NCBI RefSeq assembly: GCF_001205715.1
Contig: NZ_AQQZ01000001.1
Span: 62,001 to 126,000, forward strand
Direction: 5' to 3'
From: Pseudaestuariivita atlantica
GTDB lineage: Bacteria > Pseudomonadota > Alphaproteobacteria > Rhodobacterales > Rhodobacteraceae
DNA: 64,000 nucleotides
Position numbers and translations under genes: made by a program. The notes under the pieces are model-generated. The model was not told where the DNA came from and ran no database searches. It saw only the letters and a program-made list of their open reading frames with translations. Shown here piece by piece: positions 38,150-47,947 of this stretch (positions within the stretch are counted from its first letter, which is position 1; each line of letters begins with the position of its first letter).

Positions 38150-39024
38150 CCGCACCGCCCCGCACCCCGCCGCGCGCCGATCCCGCGCCGACCCGCTGGC
38201 AGTACCGCTGGGCGCGGCTGAAACTGTCGCCGCTCTTCCGCGGCTTCGTGCGGGTGGGGCTGCCATTCGGCCTCACGTTGGGCGCGGGGCTTTGGTACTT
38301 TTCCGACCAGGACCGCCGCGACGCGATGAACCTGATGATCGCCGATGTCCGGCAAGAGATCGAAACCCGCCCCGAATTCATGGTCCAGATGATGGCCGTC
38401 GACGGGGCCGGGGACAGCGTCAGCGAGGATATCCGGGAAATCGTGCCGGTGGACTTCCCGGTGTCGTCCTTCGACCTCGACCTCGATGCCATCCGCGACA
38501 CGATCACCTCGCTCGAAGCGGTCAGGACCGCCTCGGTCCGCATCCGCCCCGGCGGCGTGTTGCAGGTGCAGGTGACCGAACGCGTGCCCGTGATCCTGTG
38601 GCGCGGTCCCGAGGGGCTGGAACTGGTCGATGCCGAAGGCATTGCCGTCGGCGCCATCGCCGCGCGGGACGAACGCCCCGACCTGCCGCTGATTGCCGGT
38701 CTCGGCGCGGCGGATGCCGTGGACGAAGCCCTTGCCATCCTCGCCTCTGCCGCGCCTCTGGCAGACCGGATGCGCGGCCTCGAACGGATGGGAGAGCGCC
38801 GCTGGGACGTGGTGCTGGATCGCGGCCAGCGCATTCTTCTGCCCGCCGACCGGCCCGTCGGCGCGCTTGACCGGGTGATCGCGATGGACGCGGCACAGGA
38901 CATGCTGGCGCGCGACATCGCGGCGATAGACCTGCGGCTTCCCGGCCGCCCGACCCTCAGACTCAACGACCAGAGCCTCAAAGAACTCTGGCGCATCAAA
39001 ACGGTGGATGTGGACCAACAATGA
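38137..39024 (+). CDS. ftsQ: Cell division protein FtsQ
   Basis: Bitopic divisome protein of 295 aa: a proline-rich cytoplasmic tail, a membrane helix at about 36-52 ([19 protein letters not shown]), a POTRA-like domain ([50 protein letters not shown]) and the FtsQ beta domain ending [14 protein letters not shown]. The start is a GTG at 38137 inside the end of ddl, with GGAGG 8 nt upstream. The stop overlaps the ftsA start. Confidence 0.92.
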   Translation: MQPLTAPPRTPPRADPAPTRWQYRWARLKLSPLFRGFVRVGLPFGLTLGAGLWYFSDQDRRDAMNLMIADVRQEIETRPEFMVQMMAVDGAGDSVSEDIREIVPVDFPVSSFDLDLDAIRDTITSLEAVRTASVRIRPGGVLQVQVTERVPVILWRGPEGLELVDAEGIAVGAIAARDERPDLPLIAGLGAADAVDEALAILASAAPLADRMRGLERMGERRWDVVLDRGQRILLPADRPVGALDRVIAMDAAQDMLARDIAAIDLRLPGRPTLRLNDQSLKELWRIKTVDVDQQ

Positions 39025-40355
39025 TCGAGCTTTACGAGTCCCAGCGCGCGATGCGCAACATGCGCAAGGCGGCCATGCAACGCGGCGTGATCGCCATTCT
39101 CGACGTCGGCACGTCGAAGATCGCCTGCCTTGTCCTGCGTTTCGACAGCGGCGAATGGCAGCCCGAGGTCGAAGGCGTGGGCGCACTGGCGGGCCAGTCG
39201 GGCTTCCGCGTGGTGGGGGCGGCGACGACCCGGTCGCGCGGCGTCCGCTTCGGCGAGATCGAGGCGATGCACGAAACCGAACGCGCGATCCGCACCGCCG
39301 TGCAGGCCGCGCAGAAGATGGCCGACATCCGCGTCGACCACGTGATCGCCTGCTTCTCGGGTGCCGATCCGCGCTCTTACGGGCTGGCGGGGCAGGTGGA
39401 TGTTGAAAGCGGGCAGGTGAGCGAACAGGACGTGGCGCGCGTGCTGTCCTCTTGCGATGTGCCCGATTTCGGCGAGGGACGGGAGGTGCTGCACGCCCAA
39501 CCCGTGAACTTCGCGCTCGACCACCGGTCGGGCCTGATCGACCCGCGCGGGCAGATGGGGCAGGCGCTGGCCACCGATCTGCACATGCTGACGGTCGATG
39601 CGACCGCCGTGCAGAACCTCGCCTATTGCGTCAAGCGTTGTGACCTCGAACTTGCGGGTATCGCGTCCTCGTCCTTCGTGTCGGGTGTCGCCTCGCTGGT
39701 CGAGGACGAACAGGAGCTGGGCGCCGCCTGCATCGACCTTGGGGGCGGCGCGACCGGCCTGTCGATCTTCATGAAAAAGCACATGATCTTTGCCGATACC
39801 GTGCGAATGGGCGGCGATCACGTGACCTCGGACATCTCGATGGGCCTGCAGGTGCCGCTGGCGACGGCGGAACGGATCAAGACCTTCTATGGCGGCGTCG
39901 TCGCCACCGGCATGGATGACCGCGAAATGATCGAGATCGGCGGCGATACCGGTGACTGGGAGCATGACCGCCGCACCGTCAGCGTGGCCGAGGTTATCGG
40001 CATCATGCGCCCGCGGGTCGAAGAGATCCTCGAAGAGGTGCGCGCGCGGCTCGACGGGGCGGGGTTCGAACACCTGCCCAGCCAGCAGATCGTGCTGACG
40101 GGTGGAGGATCGCAGATCCCCGGCCTCGACGGGCTGGCATCGAAGATCCTTGGCCAGCAGGTCCGGCTGGGCCGCCCCCTGCGCGTGCACGGCCTGCCGC
40201 AGGCGGCGACGGGACCGGGCTTTGCCTCGGCGGTCGGTCTGTGCCTGCAGGCGGCGCATCCGCAGGACGAATGGTGGGATTTCGAAATCCCGGTCGACCG
40301 CTACCCGGCGCGGTCGTTCAAGCGCGCGGTGAAGTGGTTCAAGGAGAACTGGTAG
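39021..40355 (+). CDS. ftsA: Cell division protein FtsA
   Basis: Actin-like protein of 444 aa that tethers FtsZ to the membrane. Motifs include AILDVGTSKIACLVLR (phosphate 1), the SHS2-insert domain around 90-170, ACIDLGGGATGLSIF (phosphate 2) and VLTGGGSQIPGLDGLASKIL (adenosine). A short C-terminal basic/amphipathic helix (SFKRAVKWFKENW) is the membrane-targeting sequence. A 516-bp gap separates it from ftsZ. Confidence 0.95.
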   Translation: MIELYESQRAMRNMRKAAMQRGVIAILDVGTSKIACLVLRFDSGEWQPEVEGVGALAGQSGFRVVGAATTRSRGVRFGEIEAMHETERAIRTAVQAAQKMADIRVDHVIACFSGADPRSYGLAGQVDVESGQVSEQDVARVLSSCDVPDFGEGREVLHAQPVNFALDHRSGLIDPRGQMGQALATDLHMLTVDATAVQNLAYCVKRCDLELAGIASSSFVSGVASLVEDEQELGAACIDLGGGATGLSIFMKKHMIFADTVRMGGDHVTSDISMGLQVPLATAERIKTFYGGVVATGMDDREMIEIGGDTGDWEHDRRTVSVAEVIGIMRPRVEEILEEVRARLDGAGFEHLPSQQIVLTGGGSQIPGLDGLASKILGQQVRLGRPLRVHGLPQAATGPGFASAVGLCLQAAHPQDEWWDFEIPVDRYPARSFKRAVKWFKENW

Positions 40356-40871
40356 GCCGAAGTCCGGTCCTTCGTCGCGCGGAATCAAGGCGAAGCCGCC
40401 GCGCGATCGCCGGCGCGCCCCCACGCGGCGGCGATTTGGCATCCGCCAGTGCGACGCTCACATCTCTTGCAGGGTTGAACGATAAACCGCGCCGCCCGAC
40501 GGTCTGATCGCCACCGCGCGCGCCGTCGACCGCGCGGCTCCGCACTGATGGCGTGACAGCCCCGGTCGCATGCGTTAAGATATCCACAGCGCCCGCAAGA
40601 GGCGCGGCAGGGATGTCGGGCAGGCTTCCCCATGATCGACCGAACCACCCCGCGCGCCGTGTCAGGCCGCGCGCCCTAGTATTTTGCGCGCCGCACACCG
40701 CTGCATCTTGTCGTACCCCCGAAATCCAGCGGAACCTTGCCAAAATGTTGCCTTATTTGGCGGTATTCGGGCAGAAATCGCGTGACGATTGCGCCACAGT
40801 TGCGTAGATTGAAGGGTGAACAGGCAAAAATGGGCTGGAATCAGCCCGGACAAAAACAGGCGGTACGAGCG
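40356..40871 (+). other. ftsA-ftsZ intergenic region
   Basis: No gene is supported in these 516 bp. Contents are a dispersed hairpin repeat at 40377-40404, a DnaA-box-like ATATCCACA at 40580-40588 next to a TTAA, and a more AT-rich stretch at 40700-40830 that probably carries an ftsZ promoter. Several partial -10 hexamers exist there (for example TAGATT near 40806), but no convincing -35 pairing. Confidence 0.55.
40377..40404 (+). repeat. Dispersed hairpin repeat, copy 1
   Basis: A 28-nt core beginning GCGCGGAATCAAGG and ending CCGCCGCGC folds as GCGCGG/CCGCGC with an inner GGC-GAA-GCC. The identical 28 nt occur at 50322-50349, and weaker similarity continues about 20 nt further in both copies. 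It contains GAATC, a GANTC methylation site. Confidence 0.85.
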
Positions 40872-42515
40872 ATGACATTGAGTCTTTCCATGCCCGGTCA
40901 GGAAGAACTGAAACCCCGGATCACGGTCTTTGGCGTCGGTGGGGCCGGCGGCAACGCGGTCAACAACATGATCGACAAGGCGCTGGACGGGGTCGATTTC
41001 GTCGTCGCCAATACCGACGCGCAGGCGCTGCAGCAGGCCAAGGCGCAAAGCCGCATCCAGCTGGGCGTGAAGGTGACCGAAGGACTGGGCGCCGGGGCGC
41101 GGGCCACCGTGGGCGCCGCCGCTGCCGAGGAAAGCATCGAACAGATCGTCGATCACCTTGCGGGTGCGCACATGTGCTTCATCACCGCCGGCATGGGCGG
41201 CGGTACCGGGACGGGTGCCGCGCCGATCATCGCGCAGGCCGCGCGGGAGCTGGGCGTGCTGACCGTCGGCGTCGTGACCAAACCCTTCCAGTTCGAAGGC
41301 GCCAAGCGGATGCGCCAGGCGGAAGAAGGCGTGGACAGCCTGCAAAAGGTTGTCGACACGCTGATCATCATTCCCAACCAGAACCTGTTCCGCCTCGCCA
41401 ACGAGAAGACGACGTTTACCGAAGCCTTCGCGCTGGCCGACGACGTGCTCTACCAGGGCGTCAAGGGCGTGACCGACCTGATGGTCCGTCCGGGCCTCAT
41501 CAACCTCGACTTCGCCGATGTCCGCTCGGTCATGGACGAGATGGGCAAGGCGATGATGGGCACCGGCGAGGCGCAGGGCGAGGACCGCGCGGTGCAGGCC
41601 GCCGACGCCGCGATCAACAACCCGCTGCTCGACGAAATCAGCCTCAAGGGCGCCAAGGGCGTTCTCATCAACATCACCGGCGGCAACGACCTCACGCTGT
41701 TCGAACTGGACGAAGCCGCCAACCGCATCCGCGAGGAAGTGGACGCGGACGCCAACATCATCGTCGGCTCGACGCTGGACGAACGCATGGACGGCGCGAT
41801 GCGCGTGTCGGTCGTCGCCACCGGCATCGACGCCTCGGAAGTCCCGATGGACATCCCGGTGCCGCGCCGCTCGCTGGCCGAACCGCTGAAACAGCCCGCC
41901 GCGGCCCCTGCGCCGGAACCGATGGCCGAAGAGCCCGCGCCGATGCCCGCCGTCGCCGCGGCGACCGCAGCCGCGGCCCCGGCCGAGGAAGAGCCCTCGC
42001 TCTTCCCCAACATGGAGCCCGCCGCGCCGCAGGAGGCCGCACCGGCCGCCGCCGCTGCCGACGACCTGCCGCCCCCGGCCTACCAGCCCCAGGTGCCGCA
42101 ATTCGAACCGCAGCCCGACGCGCTGGGACAGGAGGCCGAGGAGGCCGCCGCTGCCGCTTACGTCGCGCCCAAGGCCCCCGCGCCGGGCACGCCGTCGCAA
42201 GACGCGCTGACCCGCCTGCAAGAGGCCGCGCGCCGCTCGGCGCCGCGCCCGGCGATGACGGCGGATCCCGAGCCGGCAGAGGCCGAGCGCCCGCGCTTTG
42301 GCATCAACTCGCTGATCAACCGCATGACCGGCGCCCCGTCGGCCGAGGCAGCGCGCCCGGCGGCACCCGCGCCCGCACCGGCCCCGGCAGCCCCTGCCGG
42401 ATCGCCCGTGCAGCGCAGCCAGGCCGCGCCCGCACCGGTCCAGCCGGAACCGCAGGCCGACCCCGACCAGGAGCGGATCGAGATTCCCGCTTTCCTGCGC
42501 CGGCAGGCCAACTGA
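40872..42515 (+). CDS. ftsZ: Cell division GTPase FtsZ
   Basis: Tubulin-like GTPase of 547 aa forming the Z-ring. N-terminal [18 protein letters not shown], the tubulin signature [26 protein letters not shown], the T7 loop [11 protein letters not shown], and a C-terminal tail [12 protein letters not shown] that binds FtsA. A long Pro/Ala-rich linker (about 330-530) makes it longer than E. coli FtsZ, as usual in alphaproteobacteria. Start at 40872 ([17 protein letters not shown]); an ATG at 40830 could add 14 residues. Confidence 0.97.
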   Translation: MTLSLSMPGQEELKPRITVFGVGGAGGNAVNNMIDKALDGVDFVVANTDAQALQQAKAQSRIQLGVKVTEGLGAGARATVGAAAAEESIEQIVDHLAGAHMCFITAGMGGGTGTGAAPIIAQAARELGVLTVGVVTKPFQFEGAKRMRQAEEGVDSLQKVVDTLIIIPNQNLFRLANEKTTFTEAFALADDVLYQGVKGVTDLMVRPGLINLDFADVRSVMDEMGKAMMGTGEAQGEDRAVQAADAAINNPLLDEISLKGAKGVLINITGGNDLTLFELDEAANRIREEVDADANIIVGSTLDERMDGAMRVSVVATGIDASEVPMDIPVPRRSLAEPLKQPAAAPAPEPMAEEPAPMPAVAAATAAAAPAEEEPSLFPNMEPAAPQEAAPAAAAADDLPPPAYQPQVPQFEPQPDALGQEAEEAAAAAYVAPKAPAPGTPSQDALTRLQEAARRSAPRPAMTADPEPAEAERPRFGINSLINRMTGAPSAEAARPAAPAPAPAPAAPAGSPVQRSQAAPAPVQPEPQADPDQERIEIPAFLRRQAN

Positions 42516-42541
42516 CGCCACGTCACGAACAGGATTTTCCG

Positions 42542-42569
42542 AAGGCCCGCCCTCACGGCGGGCCTTTTT
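42542..42569 (+). terminator. Rho-independent terminator after ftsZ
   Basis: A 10-bp perfect stem AAGGCCCGCC/GGCGGGCCTT with a 5-nt loop runs straight into a T-run. It is the strongest terminator in the dcw region and separates ftsZ from lpxC. Confidence 0.92.
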
Positions 42570-42804
42570 CATGTCACATCCTGTAACACTGACCACGCAC
42601 ACCCTCGCGGCGGTTCGGAATTTACCAGCGATTACAGGGCCTTGACGATAGGCGGAAAAATGTAGCTGTTGTTACATCCCGTAGGATTCTTTGATTTGAG
42701 CGGTTGCAGCGCAATGTTTACCACCGTCAGGGCCGAAATCCTTCGGCGCGCCTTGTTGGGGGATGGGGCGGAGTTCGTATCGCAAGAGACGTCTGGGGGC
42801 GCCC

Positions 42805-43725
42805 GTGCAACACACAGTCAAAGCACCGATCCGGTTCGAGGGCGTAGGCCTTCACTCCGGCGCGCCCGTGACCCTGACGATCCAGCCGGCCTCTGCCGAG
42901 CACGGCATCTGGTTCCGCCGCATCGACCTTGATGGCACCGACACGATGGTCCCGGCCCGCTGGGACGCGGTCAAGCAATCACCGCTCTGCACCCGGCTGG
43001 TGAACGCGGCGGGGGTCGAGGTTTCGACCGTCGAACACGTGATGGCCGCGCTGATCGGCTGCGGCGTGCACAACGCGCTGATCGACGTGACCGGTCCCGA
43101 AGTGCCGATCCTCGACGGATCGGCGGTGCCGTTCGTCCGCGCGATCCTCGCCCGTGGCCTTCGCAACCAGCGCGTGCCCGTCCGCGCGATCGAGATCCTC
43201 GAAGTGGTCGAGGTCCGTCGCGGCGACGCATGGGCGCGCCTGTCGCCCGCCGACACCCTGCGCATGGATTTCCATATCGAGTTCTCGGATGCCGCCATCG
43301 GCCGCCAGGACAAGAGCATGACGCTCTCCAACGGCGCCTTCGTGCGCGAGTTGAGCGACAGCCGCACCTTCTGCCGCCAGTCCGACGTGGACGCGATGCG
43401 CGCGCAGGGCCTCGCCCTTGGCGGCACGCTCGACAACGCGGTCGTGGTCGACGGCGACATGGTGCTCAGCCCCGGCGGCCTGCGCCACCGGGACGAGGCG
43501 GTGCGCCACAAGATGCTCGACGCGATGGGTGACCTCGCGCTGGCGGGTGCCCCGATCCTTGGCCATTACGAAGGTCACCGCGCGGGCCATGCCGTCACGA
43601 ACGACCTGCTGCGCGCGCTTTTCGCGCAGCCGCAGGCCTTCCGCATGGTCACCTGCGACGGTGCGCAGACCGCCCGGCTGCCCGGCGTGGGCGTGACGCA
43701 CCGCGAAATCCCGGCCCCTGTCTGA
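42805..43725 (+). CDS. lpxC: UDP-3-O-acyl-N-acetylglucosamine deacetylase LpxC
   Basis: Zn-dependent deacetylase of 306 aa, the committed step of lipid A synthesis. Motifs: IRFEGVGLHSGAPVTLTI, VSTVEHVMAAL (Zn histidine), EVPILDGSAVPFV, RELSDSRTFCRQSDVDAMRAQGLALGG, RHRDEAVRHKMLDAMGDLAL (Zn His/Asp) and GHYEGHRAGHAVTNDLL (catalytic His). I chose the GTG at 42805 (VQHTVKAPIRF), where homology begins; the ATG at 42763 would add 14 residues and has no properly spaced ribosome binding site. It has its own transcript after the ftsZ terminator; a TTGACG at 42642 could be its -35. Confidence 0.93.
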   Translation: MQHTVKAPIRFEGVGLHSGAPVTLTIQPASAEHGIWFRRIDLDGTDTMVPARWDAVKQSPLCTRLVNAAGVEVSTVEHVMAALIGCGVHNALIDVTGPEVPILDGSAVPFVRAILARGLRNQRVPVRAIEILEVVEVRRGDAWARLSPADTLRMDFHIEFSDAAIGRQDKSMTLSNGAFVRELSDSRTFCRQSDVDAMRAQGLALGGTLDNAVVVDGDMVLSPGGLRHRDEAVRHKMLDAMGDLALAGAPILGHYEGHRAGHAVTNDLLRALFAQPQAFRMVTCDGAQTARLPGVGVTHREIPAPV

Positions 43726-43905
43726 TCACGACGGCACCCGCCACGCCGAAAGGCGTTTGGCACCGCCGAAATCTGTGCTAAACCGCCGGAAACAGGCGGA
43801 TGTGCGCCGCCGTGGCACGGGGCCCGATCAGGGGCTTGGTGCCGGGTACCGGCGCAACGCGGGCCGGGCGGGCAGGCCGCCGGCAAGGCAAGACGAGGTC
43901 GATGC

Positions 43906-44778
43906 ATGACGGGCAGCAAGGTGCTCCGGACAGCGGTTATGGCGACGCTTGTGCTGACGCTCGCGTCTTGCGGCGGCAATCGCGGGTTCAACCTGTTCGA
44001 ACGCCAGCGCGGCGTCGGCACCAACGGCGCGCCCATCGAAGCCTTCACCGCCCAGCAGATCTTCGAACGCGGCGAGTTCGAGAACGAGCGCGGCAAGCAC
44101 GAGGAAGCCGCCTTCTACTTCTCGGAAATCGAGCGGCTTTATCCCTATTCCGAACTGGCCAAGCGCGCGCTGATCATGCAGGCGTTTTCCTTCCACCAGG
44201 ACAAGGATTACGAGGCTTCCCGCTCCGCCGCGCAGCGGTATATCGATTTCTACCCGGCGGACGAGGACGCGGCCTATGCCCAGTACCTCCTCGCGCTCAG
44301 CTATTACGACCAGATCGATGACGTGGGCCGCGACCAGGGACTGACCTTCCAGGCGCTGCAGGCGCTCCGCACCGTGATCGAGCGTTATCCAGACAGCGAA
44401 TACGCCCGCTCGGCGATCCTGAAATTCGACCTCGCCTTCGATCACCTCGCCTCGAAAGAGATGGAGATCGGCCGCTACTACCTGCGCCGCGACCATTTCA
44501 CTTCGGCCATCAACCGCTTCCGCGTGGTGGTGGAGGATTTCCAGACAACCACCCACACCGCCGAAGCCCTGCACCGGCTGGTCGAAGCCTACCTCTCGCT
44601 CGGCCTGACGGACGAGGCGCAGACCGCCGGCGCGATCCTCGGGTTCAACTACCAGTCCACCGACTGGTACGAGGACAGCTACAAGCTGCTCACGGGCCGT
44701 GGGCTTGAACTGAAAGCGGCGGGCGACAGCTGGCTGCGCCAGATCTACCGCCAGATGGTCAAGGGGGAGTGGCTCTAG
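43906..44778 (+). CDS. bamD: Outer-membrane assembly lipoprotein BamD
   Basis: Lipoprotein of 290 aa in the BAM complex that inserts beta-barrel proteins. The signal peptide ends in the lipobox LASC (Cys22). TPR repeats follow (FERGEFENERGKHEEAAFYFSEIERLYPYSELAKRALI, YIDFYPADEDAAYAQYLLALSYYDQI, YLRRDHFTSAINRFRVVVEDFQTTTHTAEALHRLVEAYLSLGL), which is the BamD/ComL pattern. It precedes recN by about 50 bp, a common pairing. Confidence 0.93.
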   Translation: MTGSKVLRTAVMATLVLTLASCGGNRGFNLFERQRGVGTNGAPIEAFTAQQIFERGEFENERGKHEEAAFYFSEIERLYPYSELAKRALIMQAFSFHQDKDYEASRSAAQRYIDFYPADEDAAYAQYLLALSYYDQIDDVGRDQGLTFQALQALRTVIERYPDSEYARSAILKFDLAFDHLASKEMEIGRYYLRRDHFTSAINRFRVVVEDFQTTTHTAEALHRLVEAYLSLGLTDEAQTAGAILGFNYQSTDWYEDSYKLLTGRGLELKAAGDSWLRQIYRQMVKGEWL

Positions 44779-44829
44779 GCCGCTCCGCACCCCCTTCACA
44801 CCGGGCCCGCACGGCGTTAACCCCGACCC

Positions 44830-46482
44830 ATGCTCCGCACGCTCGACATACGGGACATCCTGATCATCGACCACCTCGCGCTCGACCTGGGCGACGGGCT
44901 GAACGTGCTCACCGGTGAAACCGGCGCGGGCAAATCCATCCTGCTCGACGCGCTCGGATTCGTGCTCGGCTGGCGGGGCCGGGCGGAACTGGTCCGGCAG
45001 GGCGCCGCGCAGGGAGAGGTGACGGCGATCTTCGATCTCGCCCCCGACCACCCCGCGCGGGCCGTCTTGCGCGAGGCGGGCTTGCCAGAGCCCGAAGAGC
45101 AGCTGCTCCTCCGCCGCACCAACACCGCCTCGGGCCGGAAATCCGCGTGGATCAATGGCCGCCCGGCCACGGGTGAGCAATTGCGCGCCCTCAGCGACAC
45201 TCTGGTCGAACTGCACGGCCAGCACGACGACCGCGGCCTCCTGAACCCGCGCGGCCACCGCGCGCTTCTCGATGCCTTCGCCGGGCATGACGACCTGCTG
45301 ACCGCCACCACCGCCGCATGGCGCGCACTGGCCGAGGCGCGGACGGCGCGCGAACAGGCCGCCGCCACGCTCGACGCTGCCCGCGCCGAGGAGGACTTCC
45401 TGCGCCACACCGCCGCCGAGCTCGACTCGCTCGACCCACAGCCGGGGGAAGAGGCCGAGCTCGACGCCCGCCGCCGCCTGATGCAGGGCGCCGCCCGCAT
45501 CGGCGAGGACATCAGCCGCGCCGCGCAGGCGCTCGGATCGGACGGGGCCGAGGGTCGGGCAGGGGACGCGCTCCGCTGGCTCGAAGACGCCGCAGCCGAT
45601 GCCGGCGGCACGCTCGACGCGCCCCTCGCGGCGCTCTCCCGCGCGCTTTCCGACCTTGCCGAGGCGTCAGACGGCGTCGCCCGCGCGCTCGACACGCTCG
45701 CCTTCGACCCGCACGAGCTGGAGATCACCGAAGAGCGTCTCTTCGCCATCCGCGCGCTCGCCCGCAAACACCAGGTCGCCCCCGACGCGCTGGGTGAATT
45801 CGCCGAAGAGATGCGCGCGCGCCTCGCCGCGCTCGACCAGGGCGATGCCGCCCTGCGCGACGCCACCGCCGCCGAAGAGGCCGCGCGCGCCGCCTATGCC
45901 AAGGCAGCATCCGCCCTCTCCGCATCCCGCGCGGATGCGGCGCGGCGGCTCGACACCGCCGTTGCGGCGGAACTTGCGCCGCTTAAGATGGACCGCGCGG
46001 TCTTCTCGACCGAACTCGGCACCGCGCCCGATGGCCCCGAGGGCACCGACGCGGTGCAATTCCTCGTTGCCACCAATCCCGGTGCGCCCGCCGGTCCCAT
46101 CGGCAAGATCGCGTCAGGCGGTGAACTCAGCCGCTTCCTTCTGGCGCTCAAGGTCTGCCTCGCCCGCGCCACGGGCGGCGTCACCATGATCTTCGACGAG
46201 ATCGACCGCGGCGTGGGCGGGGCCACCGCCGATGCGGTGGGCCGCCGCCTCGCAGCACTTGCGCGCGACGGGCAGGTGCTGGTCGTCACCCACTCCCCGC
46301 AGGTCGCGGCCCTCGGCAACACCCACCTGCGCGTCGAGAAACGGGTGGAGGGCGAGGTCACACTGTCCACCGTGACGCCTCTCTCGGACGACGACCGCAT
46401 CGACGAGGTCGCGCGCATGCTCGCCGGTGACACCGTCACGCCCGAAGCCCGCGCCGCCGCCAAATCGCTGCTCTCGGCCTGA
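44830..46482 (+). CDS. recN: DNA repair protein RecN
   Basis: SMC-like ATPase of 550 aa acting in double-strand break repair. Walker A NVLTGETGAGKSILLDALGFVLG is at the N-terminus, then a QHDDRGLL segment. The long coiled-coil arms are very rich in Ala/Asp/Arg. The C-terminal ABC signature KIASGGELSRFLLALK, Walker B TMIFDEIDRGVGGATADAVG and VTHSPQVAALGNTHLRVEK complete it. Length matches the family. Confidence 0.95.
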   Translation: MLRTLDIRDILIIDHLALDLGDGLNVLTGETGAGKSILLDALGFVLGWRGRAELVRQGAAQGEVTAIFDLAPDHPARAVLREAGLPEPEEQLLLRRTNTASGRKSAWINGRPATGEQLRALSDTLVELHGQHDDRGLLNPRGHRALLDAFAGHDDLLTATTAAWRALAEARTAREQAAATLDAARAEEDFLRHTAAELDSLDPQPGEEAELDARRRLMQGAARIGEDISRAAQALGSDGAEGRAGDALRWLEDAAADAGGTLDAPLAALSRALSDLAEASDGVARALDTLAFDPHELEITEERLFAIRALARKHQVAPDALGEFAEEMRARLAALDQGDAALRDATAAEEAARAAYAKAASALSASRADAARRLDTAVAAELAPLKMDRAVFSTELGTAPDGPEGTDAVQFLVATNPGAPAGPIGKIASGGELSRFLLALKVCLARATGGVTMIFDEIDRGVGGATADAVGRRLAALARDGQVLVVTHSPQVAALGNTHLRVEKRVEGEVTLSTVTPLSDDDRIDEVARMLAGDTVTPEARAAAKSLLSA

Positions 46483-46571
46483 AAGGGCTGGACAAGCGCG
46501 CCCCTTTTGCGGCACCTGTCGCCCCATGACCACGGCACAGACCTTCCGACGACGCGCCTGATGCGCCTCCA

Positions 46572-46590
46572 CCGCCCGTTTTCCGGGCGG
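46572..46590 (+). terminator. Probable terminator after recN
   Basis: CCGCCCG-ttttc-CGGGCGG followed by CGTCTTTCC, 90 bp after recN and before argD. The T-run is short, so efficiency is uncertain. Confidence 0.55.
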
Positions 46591-46683
46591 CGTCTTTCCG
46601 TCCGTCATCCATCCACCATTCAAACTTGACCCGTCCGTGTGCGTCTGCACAGTGCGGACTTCCAACACCGAAGGACCAGACCC

Positions 46684-47862
46684 ATGATCCCGTCGCTTCT
46701 GCCCACCTATTCCCGCGCGCCCCTGACCTTCGTGTCGGGCTCCGGCGCATGGCTGGAGACGGAGGATGGGCGACGCTTGCTGGACCTCGGCGCGGGCATC
46801 GCCGTGAACGCGCTGGGTCACGCGCATCCGGCGCTCGTGGCGGCGCTGACCGATCAGGCGCAGAAGGTCTGGCACCTGTCGAACCTCTACCAGATCCCCC
46901 AGCAACAGGCGCTCGCCGACGCACTGGTCGCGCAGACCTTTGCCGACACGGTCTTCTTCACCAATTCCGGGACAGAGGCCTGCGAACTGGCCGTCAAGAT
47001 GGCGCGCAAGCACTTCCACGATGCCGGGCAGCCCGACCGGGTGGAGATCATCACCTTCGACGGCTCCTTCCACGGCCGCTCCTCTGCGGGCATCGCCGCC
47101 GCCGGGTCGGAAAAGATGACCAGGGGCTTCGGCCCGCTCCTTCCCGGCTTCGTGCACCTGCCGTTTGGCGATCACGACGCGCTGAAGGCCGCGATCACCG
47201 ATCACACAGCGGCCATCCTGATCGAACCGATCCAGGGAGAAGGTGGCATCCGCCCCGTCCCCGACCAGTGCCTCAAGGGCCTGCGCGAGATGTGCGACGC
47301 ACACGGCCTGCTCCTCATCTTCGACGAGGTGCAATGCGGCATGGGCCGGACGGGCAAGCTCTTCGCCCATGAATGGGCCGGCGTCGCGCCCGACATCATG
47401 ATGGTCGCCAAGGGGATCGGCGGCGGCTTCCCCCTCGGGGCGGTCCTCGCCACCGAAACGGCCGCCTCCGGCATGACGCTCGGCACCCACGGCTCCACCT
47501 ATGGCGGCAACCCCCTCGGCTGTGCCGTGGGCAAGGCGGTCCTCGACATCGTCGGTGAGCCCGATTTCCTCGCCGACGTGAACCGCCGCGCGGGCGCGCT
47601 GCGCCAGAAACTCGAAGGCCTCGTGGCGGCGCACCCGGACGTTTTCGACAGCGTGCGCGGCTCGGGCCTGATGCTCGGCCTGAAATGCAAGCTGCCCAAT
47701 ACCGACGTGGTCGCTGCGGGCTATGACGCCGATGTCATCACCGTGCCCGCCGCCGACAACGTGGTGCGCCTGCTGCCGCCCCTGACACTGACGGACGAGG
47801 ACATCTCCGAGGCTCTCAAGCGGCTCGACCGCGCCGCTTCCGCAATCCTCACCCCTGCATGA
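46684..47862 (+). CDS. argD: Acetylornithine aminotransferase
   Basis: Class III PLP aminotransferase of 392 aa in arginine synthesis; such enzymes often also act on succinyl-diaminopimelate. Motifs: LLDLGAGIAVNALGHAHP, FFTNSGTEACELAVKMARK, FDGSFHGRSSAGIAAAG, EPIQGEGGI, LIFDEVQCGMGRTG and the PLP lysine in VAKGIGGGFPLGA. Start at 46684 (MIPSLLPTYSRAPL). A TTGACC at 46626 may be part of its promoter. argF follows, so this is an argDF pair. Confidence 0.94.
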   Translation: MIPSLLPTYSRAPLTFVSGSGAWLETEDGRRLLDLGAGIAVNALGHAHPALVAALTDQAQKVWHLSNLYQIPQQQALADALVAQTFADTVFFTNSGTEACELAVKMARKHFHDAGQPDRVEIITFDGSFHGRSSAGIAAAGSEKMTRGFGPLLPGFVHLPFGDHDALKAAITDHTAAILIEPIQGEGGIRPVPDQCLKGLREMCDAHGLLLIFDEVQCGMGRTGKLFAHEWAGVAPDIMMVAKGIGGGFPLGAVLATETAASGMTLGTHGSTYGGNPLGCAVGKAVLDIVGEPDFLADVNRRAGALRQKLEGLVAAHPDVFDSVRGSGLMLGLKCKLPNTDVVAAGYDADVITVPAADNVVRLLPPLTLTDEDISEALKRLDRAASAILTPA

Positions 47863-47866
47863 GCCG

Positions 47867-47918
47867 CTTCTTCTCTTGAAAAATATGGCACGGGGGTCCG
47901 GGGGTGTGAAATCCCCGG
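47867..47918 (+). repeat. Dispersed intergenic repeat, copy B
   Basis: CTTCTTCTCTTGAAAAATATG followed by GGGGGTCCGGGGG and an ATCCCCGG end, in the argD-argF gap. It matches copy A at 26142-26190 (minus strand) over nearly its full length. The hairpin half is less perfect here. Confidence 0.75.
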
Positions 47919-47947
47919 TTCCTCCGCCTGCCGGAAAGCCCTGACCG

